From the NCBI GenBank assembly GCA_963210315.1, contig OY723238.1, forward strand, positions 2,046,001 to 2,110,000: a stretch of DNA of 64,000 bases, written 5' to 3'. The stretch comes from Rhynchopus euleeides (taxonomy: Eukaryota > Euglenozoa > Diplonemea > Diplonemida > Diplonemidae). The position numbers were made by a program, and so were the translations under genes. Below, one piece after another: positions 9,691-20,166 of the stretch. The notes beneath the pieces were generated by a model that searched no databases, was not told where the DNA came from, and saw only the letters and a program-made list of their open reading frames with translations. Every line of letters starts with the position of its first letter. Position 1 is the stretch's first letter.

Positions 9691-10186
9691 ATACATCCTC
9701 CTTAGGTAAGATCTTAGTTTTTTTGCAAATATCCTTTCGTATTCTGGGTGCCTTGCCGAGCTCCACCTGTGAGCAGGTGTCGAACTCGTCGATCACATCT
9801 ATCAGAGGTGCAGAAAGGTCGTAGGCCTTCACCTTCGCCTGCTCCGGAATGTTGGCGGCAGCCCCCTTCTCAGCGATCCGTGCCGATGCCGCACGCCTCT
9901 CAACTGTGGAGGGAAGGGGCTGCCGTCCCTGCGTCTGTGGCACTGTGTCACTCCCAGGCCCCTGCTGTCGATTGCGGATCCGGAACTTCGCCACAGCCTC
10001 CGCCACCTCCCCCTTTGACCGCTTCAGCTTTCTGCCCTCTTCTTGCACTTCCCCATTCGCAAGCCTCGTGTAGATGCCCAGCTCCACAGCCTCGTCGACA
10101 AGCGCCGGCTTCCGGATGATGATTGTGGCGAGGCATGTTGGGGTGGGGTTTGCGGCAAGCAGCTCATCGGCGACAGCAAGACACAC
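9689..10186 (-). CDS. Unrecognised ORF, possibly an exon or element gene
   Basis: An open frame of about 165 codons with the high third-position GC of the real genes. It contains charged helical stretches (EEGRKLKRSKGEVAEAVAKF) and ends in a Lys-rich tail where it runs into an AAGATCTTA repeat. It lacks an ATG: a TGA directly precedes the first codon (GTG), so it may be an internal exon, a truncated gene or chance. I recognise no domain. It lies between two repeat clusters and may belong to a mobile element. Confidence 0.3.
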   Translation of the reverse strand: MCLAVADELLAANPTPTCLATIIIRKPALVDEAVELGIYTRLANGEVQEEGRKLKRSKGEVAEAVAKFRIRNRQQGPGSDTVPQTQGRQPLPSTVERRAASARIAEKGAAANIPEQAKVKAYDLSAPLIDVIDEFDTCSQVELGKAPRIRKDICKKTKILPKEDV

Positions 10187-10520
10187 TCAGGAACAGGCAC
10201 AGATTGCGATCAGGAGGGATTTGTGGGGGAGAAGGTAAGCTATGAAATGCAGTCACAACACCGTTCAGCCGCAACCGCTCTCAGTCAGTATATGTTTGCT
10301 GACGCCGTGCATTGTGTCGTACGCTGCCGGCAGGAAAAATCGTCCTGGGCCTCGTCAGGGAGTGTATCTCCAGTCAGTCAACAAGGAATATGGGGGAAAA
10401 ACTAAGATCTTAGCTAAGATCTTAGTAAAAAATACCAAGATCTTAGGAAAATTGAAAATTTTACAAAGATCTTTAAAAAAGCCGTTTTCCAGCCAACATC
10501 TTCGTAAAGATCTGTTGAAA

Positions 10521-11916
10521 ACCATGTATATGGGTGAAAATTTTAATACCCCCCCCCTCTAAATCCCGCGATGAATTTTGGATTTTTTGGGAATGAAGGA
10601 AGACCCATGGCCTCACCTCCACACCTGAACCATACCCAGATATGCCTTTCCGCACCCATCCTGCACCCAGAACTGGCACAGGGGGGTGAAAAACGCCGCC
10701 AGGTGCCTTTTCAGATGTCATCGAGCAGGGGTGGCCCCTACTGCAGTAAAGCCCCCCTTTTCTGGGTTTCTCCGGCTTTGCACCATTTCACCTCAAAAAT
10801 AATGGGCCGAAACAGATTCCAGTGGATCCGCAGGGCTTCTGTGGGTCCATTTCTACTATTTGAGGTCACAAATGCGGTCCCAGAGAGGGAACACCTGCAA
10901 AATCACATATTTTTCACCTATTTCTGCAGGAACACTGTTGGCTTCGATTCCAGTATTCATCACAGAGGATGAAAGACGGGGGATATCGAGCCCCGCCCCG
11001 TTGGATTGATTCTGTGGCCTCATTGTGGTCCCAGACCCTTTCCTTGCCCAAAGCCCTCTCATGATCACTGAGAAACCAGGTCGACAATGAGAGGAGCTGC
11101 ACACAGAGGCACGTGGTGAGGTTACGTTCAGAGAGCCGCCAGAGGTTTCCGGGGTTCTGTGGAATTTTCTGATGACCTTTGCAGGAGCGAGGAAGCTATA
11201 TGGGGTGGCCTGCTGATACATGCTCTCAGCAAAGAGCAATGTACTTTTTTTTGCTGTTGTGCCAGGCCGAGGCCTTCGCGCGTCACCTTACCTCAACCCG
11301 GGGTACCCACTCGACTGCTCGGTGGCGGCTGCAAGAGTCTTCTGCTCAACACCTTCACATCCGCTTCCGCGGACTACCTCCGCGTGTCGCCCTTTCGGAC
11401 CGTGTAAGTGTCTTACACACAGAAGCCGAGGAAGGGGCGGTTGTGGTGGGAATAGAGTCTCCTTGGCCTCAGACTTGCAACCGGTTCCAAGACCCTGACT
11501 CGAGCCTAATGAGTTACCACCAGAGAGAGGTTGTAGTGGGTGATCAAACCACAATGACCACCACATGGAGTCTTGCATCTGACGAGCTTGCCTCAAAGGG
11601 GACGTTGTGGCGGTGTGTGCGGAACACCTCACCAACGCAGCCAATCGCAAGCGCAGCAACTGCAGAGAATCCGGTCAGCTGCAAGGGTGATAATGTAGAG
11701 AAGAACACAGCCCAAAAAACCGTCAAAATGACCCAAAAAAACCTAGAAAATGGTGACTATGCACCCCTGACCCCATTCCACACCCCTCTGACCCCCCTGA
11801 ATACCCTCTGGCGGGGCTACTGCACTTGAGACACCACCATTCTGGCCCACAGGCCGAAAAATTCATCGCGGGATTTAGGGGGGGGGGGTATTAAAATTTT
11901 GACCATCATGCACGGC
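10521..11916. mobile_element. TIR element with C-run ends, about 1.4 kb
   Basis: The left block AAAATTTTAATACC, C-run, CTAAATCCCGCGATGAATTT (10537-10579) is matched in inverse at 11858-11900. Weaker pairing (CCATGTATATGGGTG against the inverse of CATGATGGTC) extends both ends outward, so exact borders and the target duplication are unclear. Part of the interior (11290-11530, with CTTCCGCGGACTA) resembles 16630-16800. No gene. Confidence 0.6.
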
Positions 11917-12258
11917 GCTGAAGTAAATTACATTACAAGTGGTTTTACATGTAAAATTACAAGTGAAAAATGGTTACAAGTGCCACTTGTAAAATTACAA
12001 GTACCACTTGTAAAATTACAAGTGCCACTTGTAACTTTTACAAGTGGTACTTGTAATTTTACATGTAAATGACATGTGCCACTTGTCATCTCCGCGGTTT
12101 CCTTCATACTCTACACTGTGAGGGAAGGTTTTTTGGCAAGCGGAGTGGCAAGGAGGGGGGAGAAATGACCAGCAAACGGTGGGAGTGCAATGCAACAGCT
12201 GTCGAGATCGGATCGAGTGGACTGATTGTATTTTGTGCCGACGACGAGTCTCATTTTT

Positions 12259-12840
12259 TCAGACTGCAGGGTGTTCGTCCGACATGTGCCTATCCCTCAG
12301 TTCTTGTGAAGCAAACTCCTGCAGACACACAGGGCAGGTCGTGATGTCCAGCTCATCCTGGTGGACGTAGAGGGCGTGTTGGCTAAGTCCACTTCTGAAC
12401 ACCGTTTTCTCACACAAGGGGCAAGACACTCGACATTCACACTGCGCCCTCGGCCGGTGTTGCCCGTCGTAGTGGGCGTAGAGCCCGTAAACCCGCGCGA
12501 AGCTCTTGTCAGGGCAAACAACGCAGCTATACTCTTCTGTGGCGGATGTCTCGTCGCCATCATCATCATCATCACCAGCCTCGCCGCTATTGCCGTCACT
12601 CGCAAGGTTGCCGCCATCACCAGCCTCCTCCCCGTCGGTGGTTCCTTGTGCAGGGGGCGTCACCTCCGTCACCTCCCAGGGTTCTTCGTCACAGATGCAA
12701 ACCAGGAAAACATCGCCGTTGTTGCCGGGTTCTGCCTGAAATGTTTGTCCGTGACCATCTCTGCGGCGCACATGTGACCCGAGGCCAAGTTTGTCCAAGC
12801 GGACCACCAATTGACGAGCAGCTAATGATACTTGAGCCAC
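12259..12840 (-). CDS. C2H2 zinc-finger segment of the candidate transposase
   Basis: A 193-residue open segment. Counting from its first codon, finger 1 uses Cys106, Cys109, His123 and His128; finger 2 Cys140, Cys143, His155 and His160; finger 3 Cys169, Cys172, His185 and His190. An acidic linker (about 80-98, rich in Asp) precedes them. Three tandem fingers at a protein end suit DNA binding, plausibly to the ACTTGTAAAA arrays at the element ends. The first codon is GTG in a continuing frame, so this is probably the last exon or segment, not a separate gene. Confidence 0.6.
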   Translation of the reverse strand: MAQVSLAARQLVVRLDKLGLGSHVRRRDGHGQTFQAEPGNNGDVFLVCICDEEPWEVTEVTPPAQGTTDGEEAGDGGNLASDGNSGEAGDDDDDGDETSATEEYSCVVCPDKSFARVYGLYAHYDGQHRPRAQCECRVSCPLCEKTVFRSGLSQHALYVHQDELDITTCPVCLQEFASQELRDRHMSDEHPAV

Positions 12841-14215
12841 GTATCATTGTGAGTGATCACACACCTGCACAGGCGCATGGAATCGTAAGATAATATTTGG
12901 GGCCGCTCGCCGATGGTAGGAGTCAGTGGAGGCTCTTTGCGCACGGTATTTTCATCCGTCAAGTGTTTCTGTTTCAGTTCATAGATCTGCAGATCACGCT
13001 CCATCGTCTGCGGGGATCCCCCACGTGTCCACCTCTTGCGCTCACCGTTGCCCTGTTCGAAGAGCTCGTCGGAGACGGTGACCCTGTGCGCATCCTGCTC
13101 ATCAAACCAGTGTTCGAGAGAATGAGCATATGCCGAGCGAGTGATCCCGGGATTTGCCCACTCCAACAAGACAATCAGCACATGATAGCTGATCACAGCG
13201 AATAGAAACTCTTTGCGGCAGGAACCTGTTGAGAAGTATCGCACTGGTATGTCTTGGTCGCGGAAGAAGATCAGCGATTGCATTGCGCAGCACAATGTCC
13301 GCTGATTCCCCACGGTGATGGCCTTCAAAGCAGCGAGTATCTCTCTTGCGTGCTTCCCAGTGAAATTTTTGCTATAACCTGCTCAGGTCACGGTAAAAAA
13401 GACTGTTGGCAGCGCACGTATGGACACCCATACACGTACAGGTGCGCACAAACAAATTTTCCAAGGATGGTTTCCTCCACCACTTTTGATTCCGGCAGCG
13501 TACGTAGAATGAGGCGCATGACACCTTTCGTGTCGTGAAGGGGGGGCGTCACGGTGTAGACAGGATTCGAGAATTTTGAAGCGATGCTACAAGTGGATCC
13601 TGCGGCATCCATCTCTTGGATACTACAGCGGTGGCAGTCATGCAGGTACTCCAAACGCTCGTCGATTCCTGTAAGGCAGAAGGCAGAACGATGCCCTGTC
13701 CCACCTACACCTTTGAAGAGTGACCACAACTCTAAGTGGTCACCCCCAAGCCGGAACTGGGTGATGGAAAAGGAGCAAGGCCCCTTCGTGAAGGTCCCCT
13801 TCTGAACTGCCACAATCTGCCCCAAGGCATGGAGCATCCACCATTCGTAGAACAGGGGCTTGTGGCGGTCACACACTGTCAGAAAGCGGGACGCGGTGAT
13901 CCCGTCCGTCAATGCGATTGCCAGTCGCTGCCTGCTCTTTCCTTGAAGGCTACCGGGTGTGTAGCCATCACCCGTGACCATGACTGTTGGTGGGGGGCGA
14001 CCCGAGCGGATGGGAAAGCCCTCAGCAGAAACTCGAGGCACCCCCGCATGTTCCCCAGCAGAGAGGGCGTCATCAGCCGGAGGGGAGCTTCATGCTTTAC
14101 GAGGAGGGGGTATGAAAGCCCCATCGAGATCCCTGTCTCTCTGCGAACGAGTGAGCCCAGCCGTTCACATTCGCGCAGAGACATGCCCAACTCTGCCCTG
14201 TGTTGTCGAATGATT

Positions 14216-14965
14216 TCACCGATTTCTGCTTGAATCCACAAAATGCGGAGGCGGCACAACGAGCGAGCCGCTGTATTCACCTGGCTCACACTGGTCCGAA
14301 GGACGGTCCCTGTAGAAGGTGTAGTCGACCTGCACCCCTTCCAGCGTCGCCGTCACCAGCTTGGTGAAGCCATTCTCGACGATGACGCTATAGTAGCGCC
14401 CGGTCTCCTGGTCGTGCACGCCCACAACGATGTGCTGCAGCGCCGCCACCGCCGCCACTGCCTTATGCTTCGGACGCGTCTCGGATGTGGAGGCTTGTGC
14501 CGATGCCTTGTACATCTTGACCATATCCATGCTGTCCAGGTCCTCCACCACCAGCTTGAGGCGCGCGAAACCCTCCGACTTCTTCTGCGTTGGCGTGGGG
14601 AAGGGCTTCAGCGCGATGCCGTGGATGGCCATCTCACGGTTTCCTTCGATCCGAACCGTGTACAGGTCGCCGGAAACATTCTTCAGCGACTTGTAGGAAG
14701 CCAGTGCATCGTATTTGTGTTTCAGCACCTTTGTTATCACTCCAGTCTTGGGGGGGATGGTGGTCACCAGCACCTTCTGCAGCATCTCCTTCAACACCGT
14801 GTGTTTTAACACCTCCCCCGTCTTCCTGGTGGTGTACAGGGCCACAAAGTCCTCCACAAGCTGCTGCAGCTGGCTTTCATGCCGCTCATCCTCCTTCCCC
14901 AGATCACCGCTCTTCGTCCGCTTGCTGTTGCGCGTCGGTGTTGTGGTTGCCGTTCTCTTGCTCAT
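14216..14965 (-). CDS. N-terminal segment of the candidate transposase
   Basis: About 249 residues from the ATG at 14965, chosen because it opens a basic, Ser/Thr/Lys-rich tail followed by ordinary globular sequence. I recognise no domain in it. Codon use matches host genes (G or C in most third positions), so if this is a mobile-element gene it is adapted to this genome. Its end overlaps the next segment (14289-13909) in another frame, which carries the helix-rich stretch EIGEIIRQHRAELGMSLREC. Confidence 0.45.
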   Translation of the reverse strand: MSKRTATTTPTRNSKRTKSGDLGKEDERHESQLQQLVEDFVALYTTRKTGEVLKHTVLKEMLQKVLVTTIPPKTGVITKVLKHKYDALASYKSLKNVSGDLYTVRIEGNREMAIHGIALKPFPTPTQKKSEGFARLKLVVEDLDSMDMVKMYKASAQASTSETRPKHKAVAAVAALQHIVVGVHDQETGRYYSVIVENGFTKLVTATLEGVQVDYTFYRDRPSDQCEPGEYSGSLVVPPPHFVDSSRNR

Positions 14966-15114
14966 GTTGGAGGTGCAAAGGTTCTTTTGTAAGTGAGGGT
15001 GTGTGTGTGCAGCAGGGCATGTGCTGGTCTGGGGTCGCGGGGGATAAACAAATGGAACAACACAGCTCGCCAGTGTTAAGGAAAGCTCGTAAATAACAAG
15101 TGGCACATGTCATT

Positions 15115-15802
15115 TACCGTCACTCAAGTAATGTTGGTGGGGTAATAACCCACCAACTTCTTCCAGAACCCCCAAATCCACCAAATTAGTACCCCACCAA
15201 CATATTTACCCCACCAACAAATCTACCCCACCAATTTATTACCCCAATGCGCATCGCTGACTACCGTTTTCGTGGCGAACGCCTAAGGGGCCCGGCTGAT
15301 GGCTACGTTTTCCAGAAAATGCATACGGCGTACGCGTGGGCGTGCGGCGCCTGCAAACGGCAGTCTATGTAGTACAAGAGACGGCCATGTCCGCACACCA
15401 AATCGGTCGTCAACCTCAGCAGCCTTCGAGCCTTCGAGTAGGTAATCGTACCTTTTGCACTTGTGCGCGAAGGAACCGTCTGTGAAAGGGGTGGCCTACT
15501 GTGTGCTGAGAGACCTGGAATACCAGCCGTACGCAATTTCTGCGTACGCGTACGCAGCGCGGTTTCAGAAAGTGCGGACGGCGTACGCACATGCGTACGC
15601 GCAGTCGGGGTGGGTGGGCAGGGGGCTCCAAATCCCAGGTGCCAGAAAAAATCGCCAAGTACAACGCGCCCTGGGGTAATAATGTTGGTGGGGTAATAAC
15701 CCACCAACTTTTTTCAGAGCCTCAAATCCACCAAATTAGTACCCCACCAACATATTTACCCCACCAATATTTTACCCCACCAACATAACTTGAGTGACGG
15801 TA
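15115..15802. mobile_element. TACCGT-family MITE, 688 bp
   Basis: Ends TACCGTCACTCAAGTAATGT and the inverse of TACCGTCACTCAAGTTATGT, with TA as target duplication. GTTGGTGGGGTAATAACCCA and its variants (TACCCCACCAA) are repeated near both ends. The same GTTGGTGGG vocabulary occurs in the element at 61715-62970, so the two may be related. It is inserted near the start-codon side of the zinc-finger transposon. Confidence 0.85.
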
Positions 15803-15967
15803 CATGTAATTTTACAAGTGGCACATGTAATTTTACATGTACCACTTGTAAAATTTACAAGTGGCACATGTAATTTTACAAGTGCCACTTGTAAATTTAC
15901 ATGTAAAAATTTTTACATGTAAACCACTTGTAAAACCACTTGTAACAGTGGTTACTTCAGCGCCGTG

Positions 15968-16600
15968 TGGGAGATCGCTGCGTGGATCAACGTGGCACCA
16001 CCCGTGTGCTCGGCAGGTTGTTTCGGCACCTGTTTTCTCCGTGTCATGCTTTTCGTGAGCGTGTCAGGGATGTTGGCACACGCTGGGGAGGGTTCACATG
16101 ATGACATAACATATATCAGAAGCACACACCCACGTGGCGCTGTCCTTGGCAGGACTTTGAAAGTGCCGCCTTGATATCCTTGTTGGATAGAACCCTCATA
16201 TCACACCCTCAATCAGCTGACGAAAAGTTGTGAGGACTTGTGAAAAGTTGAGCAAGACTCGTGCTGTCCGTCCTTCTCGTTCTCGTTTCCTCCGGAAGCA
16301 GGTGTTGCGTGCGGTTCCGAAGCGCACCCGCTGCATCCCCTCTCCCACCATCTTTCGTTCGGCGGCTATTCCGCGCTCTTTTCAACGCGTCGTCGCGAAG
16401 ATTGCGCCTCAGTATCAGCAGGCGCAATCTCCGGCTTCCAGTGTGTGTGTGTGTCCCCCCTCCTTTACAGCGCAACGAGGAGGAGAGCGAAACCGTGTGG
16501 TGTCACGTAGAGCAAGAGTAGGATAGCGGGCCCGGTTCCTCACGGTATGGTCCTTCGGGGCCAGGCTGCGATGCCAGCACGCTAACCCAAATTGCAATAC
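15968..16600 (+). repeat. Fragment of a CATGG-type element with a 275-bp interruption
   Basis: 15968-16226 is the third copy of the 260-bp repeat at 6979 and 16517-16600 a copy of the 70-bp module; in the CATGG elements these two lie almost side by side. Here about 290 bp separates them, flanked by the direct repeat GAGGACTTGTGAAAAGTTG (16230 and 16601). Confidence 0.6.
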
Positions 16601-17849
16601 GAGGACTTGTGAAAAGTTGTGCAAAACTTGTCCCCTCACCTCCACTTCCGCGGACTAGCTCGACGAGTAGCTCTTACGCACACGAGGCGAGGGATAAGGT
16701 GGGAAGAAAGTCTTGCTGGCCTAAGGCTGATCCCCTTAGGTTCCATTGATCCTGGCTCACACCTGATGAGGCGCACCAGGGGAGGTTGTAGTGTGTTAGC
16801 GCCGAAACACAGCAAGCACCGGAAGACCGACGCGTGGCGTGCATGGTCTTTTGTTTTGTCTCTCTCTTTCTCTTGATTTGTTCTGGGATACCGGTGTTCA
16901 TGCTAGGCTCCATGAGTCCGACTTGATCGCCACAAGCAAACAGTTCTGGAGCCTTTGCTGCCGCCAGGTCACGCACGTCTCTGCCCGCCTGCTAACTACG
17001 ATATGCTACAGGACCTCTCGTGGGTTCATCGTAGTGGCAGCCTATTCCTTTGTCTCAGGGCCTGGAGATGATGTCGGTTTGAAGCAGTGGGCTGGACGCA
17101 GCACGTCGTGGCACCACCACTCCCACCACCCCTTGCATACACTTTAGGAATTCTCAAGAATTCACGGCTGTTCCCACACCCCCCAGTGGCTGGCTTAACG
17201 CCGGGGTACTGTCAGCAGGGCTGGCCGGGGGGGGATGACCATGCAGCACACTGAGCGGGCGCAAGCCTCCTGATTGATTGACACACACACACACACACAC
17301 AGATAGCCCCCGAGCACCTAGGGCGGCTTGACCAGTTAATGTCACTGTCGCAGCAAGGGGGCAAGACTTGGGCAGCAGACTCCCGAGTGCACAAGCATGA
17401 TGACGGACCCGGGTGAGTGGCGCCACCCCCCTTTTGCCAGCAAGAGCGGTGTCACATGGTAAGATCCACTCCGGTGGGCGCACCGTGCTAGGGCAGCACA
17501 CCTGAGTGTAAACCCACGCACGATGACGGTGCAGGCGAGTGACGACGCCTCCCGAAAGCAGTAGCGCGTCGTAGAGTCACACCTCCCTCGCGGGCTCCGC
17601 GCGCTTCGTGGAAATGATGACCCCATGATGATACAGCACGCACCAACCCGGAGACACCTTGCTCCCCCCACCGCATGCTGCACTGGTTTGCCGATCGTTG
17701 GCTCTTCAGTGACAGCTCAGGTCGGAACGCAACGGATCCCCCTCCAGGGGGCGTAGATTGTGGCTAATCCTTGAAAGTGCAGCAGTTGAAACACACACAC
17801 AGAGCCACACCACCCTGCAGGGCGCTGCTAACTTTTCACAGGCGTGGTT
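16601..17849. other. Intergenic stretch, no gene
   Basis: No supported frame. It has an AC microsatellite at 17280-17300 and sequence related to 11330-11530 (CACTTCCGCGGACTAGCTC near 16640). The last bases before the next gene (AACTTTTCACAG at 17831-17842) would fit a 3' splice site, so an upstream non-coding exon is possible. Confidence 0.4.
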
Positions 17850-18692
17850 ATGGAGGTGTTCCTGACGGATGCGCCGACAGGCGTGACGCACGCTGTCGAC
17901 ATCGGGATGGACGAGAAGCCCGACAGGCTGAAGCTCGAAGCACGCGAGGCGTTCCGCTACCCTGATGGTGTGGAGGAAGAGGACGTGCATCTGTCGGTGG
18001 GGGGCAAAGCGGTGTGTGACGACGAGCCTCTGAGCCATGCAGGTGTCGAAGCCGGAGGCGTGGTTCACGTCACCCTCTGTCCCGACCGTCACCTCGATGC
18101 GGTGCACAAGGGGCAGAAGCAACTGTGGCAGGTCCCGCTGTGGGTGACGACACGCGATGAGGTCCTTCAAGCCGTTCGGGAGTTGGCGGACGAGGATGCA
18201 GTTCAACTTTGGGGCTCATTCCAGTACGCAGACGACAGCCTGAAGGGTGATCGTGAGTTCGTTCTTGCTGCAGTTCAACAATGTGGGCACTCACTCCGTG
18301 ACGCAGACGACAGCCTGAAGGGTGATCGTGAGTTCGTTCTTGCTGCAGTTCAACAATGTGGGCACTCACTCCGTGACGCAGACGACAGCCTGAAGGGTGA
18401 TCGTGAGTTCGTTCTTGCTGCAGTTCAACAATGTGGGCACTCACTCGATTACGCAGACGACAGCCTGAAGCGTGATCGTGAGATCGTTCTTGCTGCAGTT
18501 CAACAACGTGGGCCCTCACTCCAGTACGCAGACGACAGCCTGAAGGGTGATCATGAGATCGTTCTTGCTGCAGTTCAACAAAGTGAGCACTCACTCGAGT
18601 ACGCAGACGACAGCCTGAAGGGTGATCGTGAGATCGTTCTTGCTGCAGCTCAACATCGGGTGTTCTATTTCACAGACGACATAATGCCTTGA
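17850..18692 (+). CDS. Ubiquitin-like / DUF4116 repeat protein
   Basis: 280 residues from ATG 17850 to TGA. Residues 1-75 start MEVFLTDAPTG and end DDEPLSHAGVEAGGVVHVTL, the pattern of a ubiquitin-like fold and similar to the N-termini of the WD40 proteins here. After a linker with one decayed unit come six 25-residue units of the form ADDSLKGDREFVLAAVQQ, characteristic of the DUF4116 family (known from protists and giant viruses, function unknown). The last unit breaks off into FYFTDDIMP. There are no membrane segments. A protein-interaction role is likely but unproven. Confidence 0.8.
   Translation: MEVFLTDAPTGVTHAVDIGMDEKPDRLKLEAREAFRYPDGVEEEDVHLSVGGKAVCDDEPLSHAGVEAGGVVHVTLCPDRHLDAVHKGQKQLWQVPLWVTTRDEVLQAVRELADEDAVQLWGSFQYADDSLKGDREFVLAAVQQCGHSLRDADDSLKGDREFVLAAVQQCGHSLRDADDSLKGDREFVLAAVQQCGHSLDYADDSLKRDREIVLAAVQQRGPSLQYADDSLKGDHEIVLAAVQQSEHSLEYADDSLKGDREIVLAAAQHRVFYFTDDIMP
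18228..18677 (+). repeat. Six 75-bp coding repeats
   Basis: Six in-frame 75-bp units of the DUF4116 gene. Units 1 to 3 are identical or nearly so at DNA level while units 4 to 6 carry scattered changes (for example TTC to ATC at Phe/Ile), pointing to recent unequal exchange at the 5' end of the array. Confidence 0.9.
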
Positions 18693-19562
18693 CACCTGGG
18701 CTCTGGGGAGGTGGGCGTCGAGATTGCGGCAGGCGCGGTGAATCCCATCAACCTCGACGGCGGTGGGAGGGTGAGTGTGACAGTGGAGATCACATCAAGA
18801 GCAAGTGCTCGGTGTGTGTCTACACTACTTTGTAAAGATCCACGTGGTGTGTTTACCTCTATCCCGACGCCCCCTGTGACTACGACCCCGTCCTCCCCAG
18901 AGGCGACCGCGCCTGCCTCTGCAGCCCTGTGGAAGCCATCCCCTGCACCCCACCGCCGCATGTGACGCATGTGGAGGCTCTCCCCTCCGCCCCGCCACCC
19001 CTCACCATGTGCCTGTGCCTCAGCCCTCCCCCTGAGGCAACCCCGTGTGCCGCTGTCCCCGAGCCCGCCACCCCTCCAGCTGTGCTGAAGGGGCTGGCCT
19101 CCACCGTATGCTCCCCGGGCTCACCCCACCGCCACCTGATGCAGCCTCGTGGGAGGCTCTCACCCGACAGCACCCGGCCGTCCATCCCCGGCGTGGCGCA
19201 GCTGAAGCGCGCCGCCTTCGAGGCGCATGCCGGTTCTACCCCGGTACTGCCTGCCCAGAGGCCGAGGGTCGATTCCGTGATCCCCATCGCTGACGCTGAC
19301 CTGGGCGCCGCTGACCCGGCCGCACCTTCTGCTACTACCTCCCCTCCCAACGGCGTGTCCGTTGACGCAGTCGACCGTTGTCTGTTGTTATTTCCGAAGG
19401 CGCCCTCACCTCCCACACACCCCCGCACCGCACTGCCCTTCCATGCCGCTGTCTCACGGATGCGGGTGGTGCTGCTTGATCTTTGGCGGTGTGCAGGGTG
19501 TCTGGGCATGTTGCTGTTCGAGATGACAATGGAATCAAGAGACATTCCGTCAACACATCAGC
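18693..19562 (+). CDS. Proline-rich open frame, status uncertain
   Basis: From about 18890 to 19490 one plus frame is open, Pro/Ala-rich, and has strong third-position GC, including a less repetitive stretch (LKRAAFEAHAGSTPVLPAQR). There is no credible ATG with context, and the frame runs on into WD40 fragment B. It may be the tail of a lost gene or a distal exon of the DUF4116 gene. No domain recognised. Confidence 0.3.
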
Positions 19563-20166
19563 ACTCACGACACGAAGGTGTGGAGTGCAGGGTGGACACA
19601 CTGTGGACGTCTCGTGTCGGGTGACGGAGATGGGAAGGTGTGTGTGTGGGACTTGGAGGGCACACCAAGTGCCACAGTGCTGGAGGGGCACAGCCATTCT
19701 GTTTATGGGATTGCAGTGTCAACTACGAGGATCTTCACCGGGTCAAGGGACGCGACCATCCGTGTGTACGGCATCAGCACCCTCACCCACATCGACACCC
19801 TCTCTGAGCACACAGACTCTGTGAACCACATCGCCCTGACGAACGACGAGCAGCACCTGATGTCGTGCTCTGTTGACCCTGTCACTGAAGGTGTGGTGCA
19901 CAACCACCCTCACCTGCATCCGTACTGTCGCTCTCTCTTCTACCCCGTACGCGCTTGCCGTGTCACAGCCAGGTGATGTTGTGGCAGTGTCATGTTGTTG
20001 TATGTCCACCAAGTTGTTTCGCCTCAGCACCTTGGAGTGCTTGGGACAAGTGAAGTCATATTGTCGAGGTGTTGGACTCTGCCCGTGTGGGAGGTGGGTC
20101 TTCACATCAAAGAGTCGTTCTGTGAATGTGTGTGCTGTGTGTGACGTTCCGGGTGAGGGCAGTACT
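19563..20166 (+). pseudogene. WD40 family copy B, 3' fragment
   Basis: Homology to the intact copies starts in the third WD40 blade (CACGACACGAAGGTGTGG) and runs to the normal end. One extra base near 19880 (GTTGACCCTGTCACTGAAG where others have GTTGACTACTCTCTGAAG) breaks the frame. The usual TAG has become TAT, so the frame would read on to about 20274. The ubiquitin-like part and first blades are absent, replaced by unrelated Pro-rich sequence. Confidence 0.85.

Larger units (their letters stand above)
12259..14965 (-). pseudogene. Candidate transposase with C-terminal zinc fingers, split over five frames
   Basis: Reading from 14965 downward, five coding-like segments follow each other on the minus strand: 14965-14216, 14289-13909, 14041-13388, about 13382-12822 and 12840-12259. 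Together they would give roughly 850-900 residues. The first starts MSKRTATTTPTRNSKRTKSG, a basic nuclear-targeting-like tail. The third has GDG (Asp25) and LGGDH (Asp101) in a pattern reminiscent of RNase H-fold transposases. The last has three C2H2 fingers. Frame changes may be small introns (a 47-nt GT-AG candidate would join segments 3 and 4) or frameshifts; I cannot decide. Position inside a TIR element supports a transposase role. Confidence 0.5.
11911..15967. mobile_element. Probable autonomous TIR transposon, about 4 kb
   Basis: Left end: CACGGCGCTGAAGTAA then ACATTACAAGTGGTTTTACA. Right end: the inverse, CACTTGTAAAACCACTTGTA then TTACTTCAGCGCCGTG. Both subterminal regions are arrays of ACTTGTAAAA/TTTTACAAGT (11932-12070 and 15800-15955), a typical arrangement for transposase binding. 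Because CACGGCGCTGAAG-TA-CTTCAGCGCCGTG would be a perfect palindrome, the element may instead start after TA and have inserted at its centre. It carries a minus-strand gene (12259-14965) and was itself hit by the MITE at 15115-15802. Confidence 0.75.

Noticed and set aside
13379..13417. 39-nt intron joining transposase segments 3 and 4
   Set aside because: Length divisible by three leaves the frames unmatched; a 47-nt alternative fits, but transcripts are needed.
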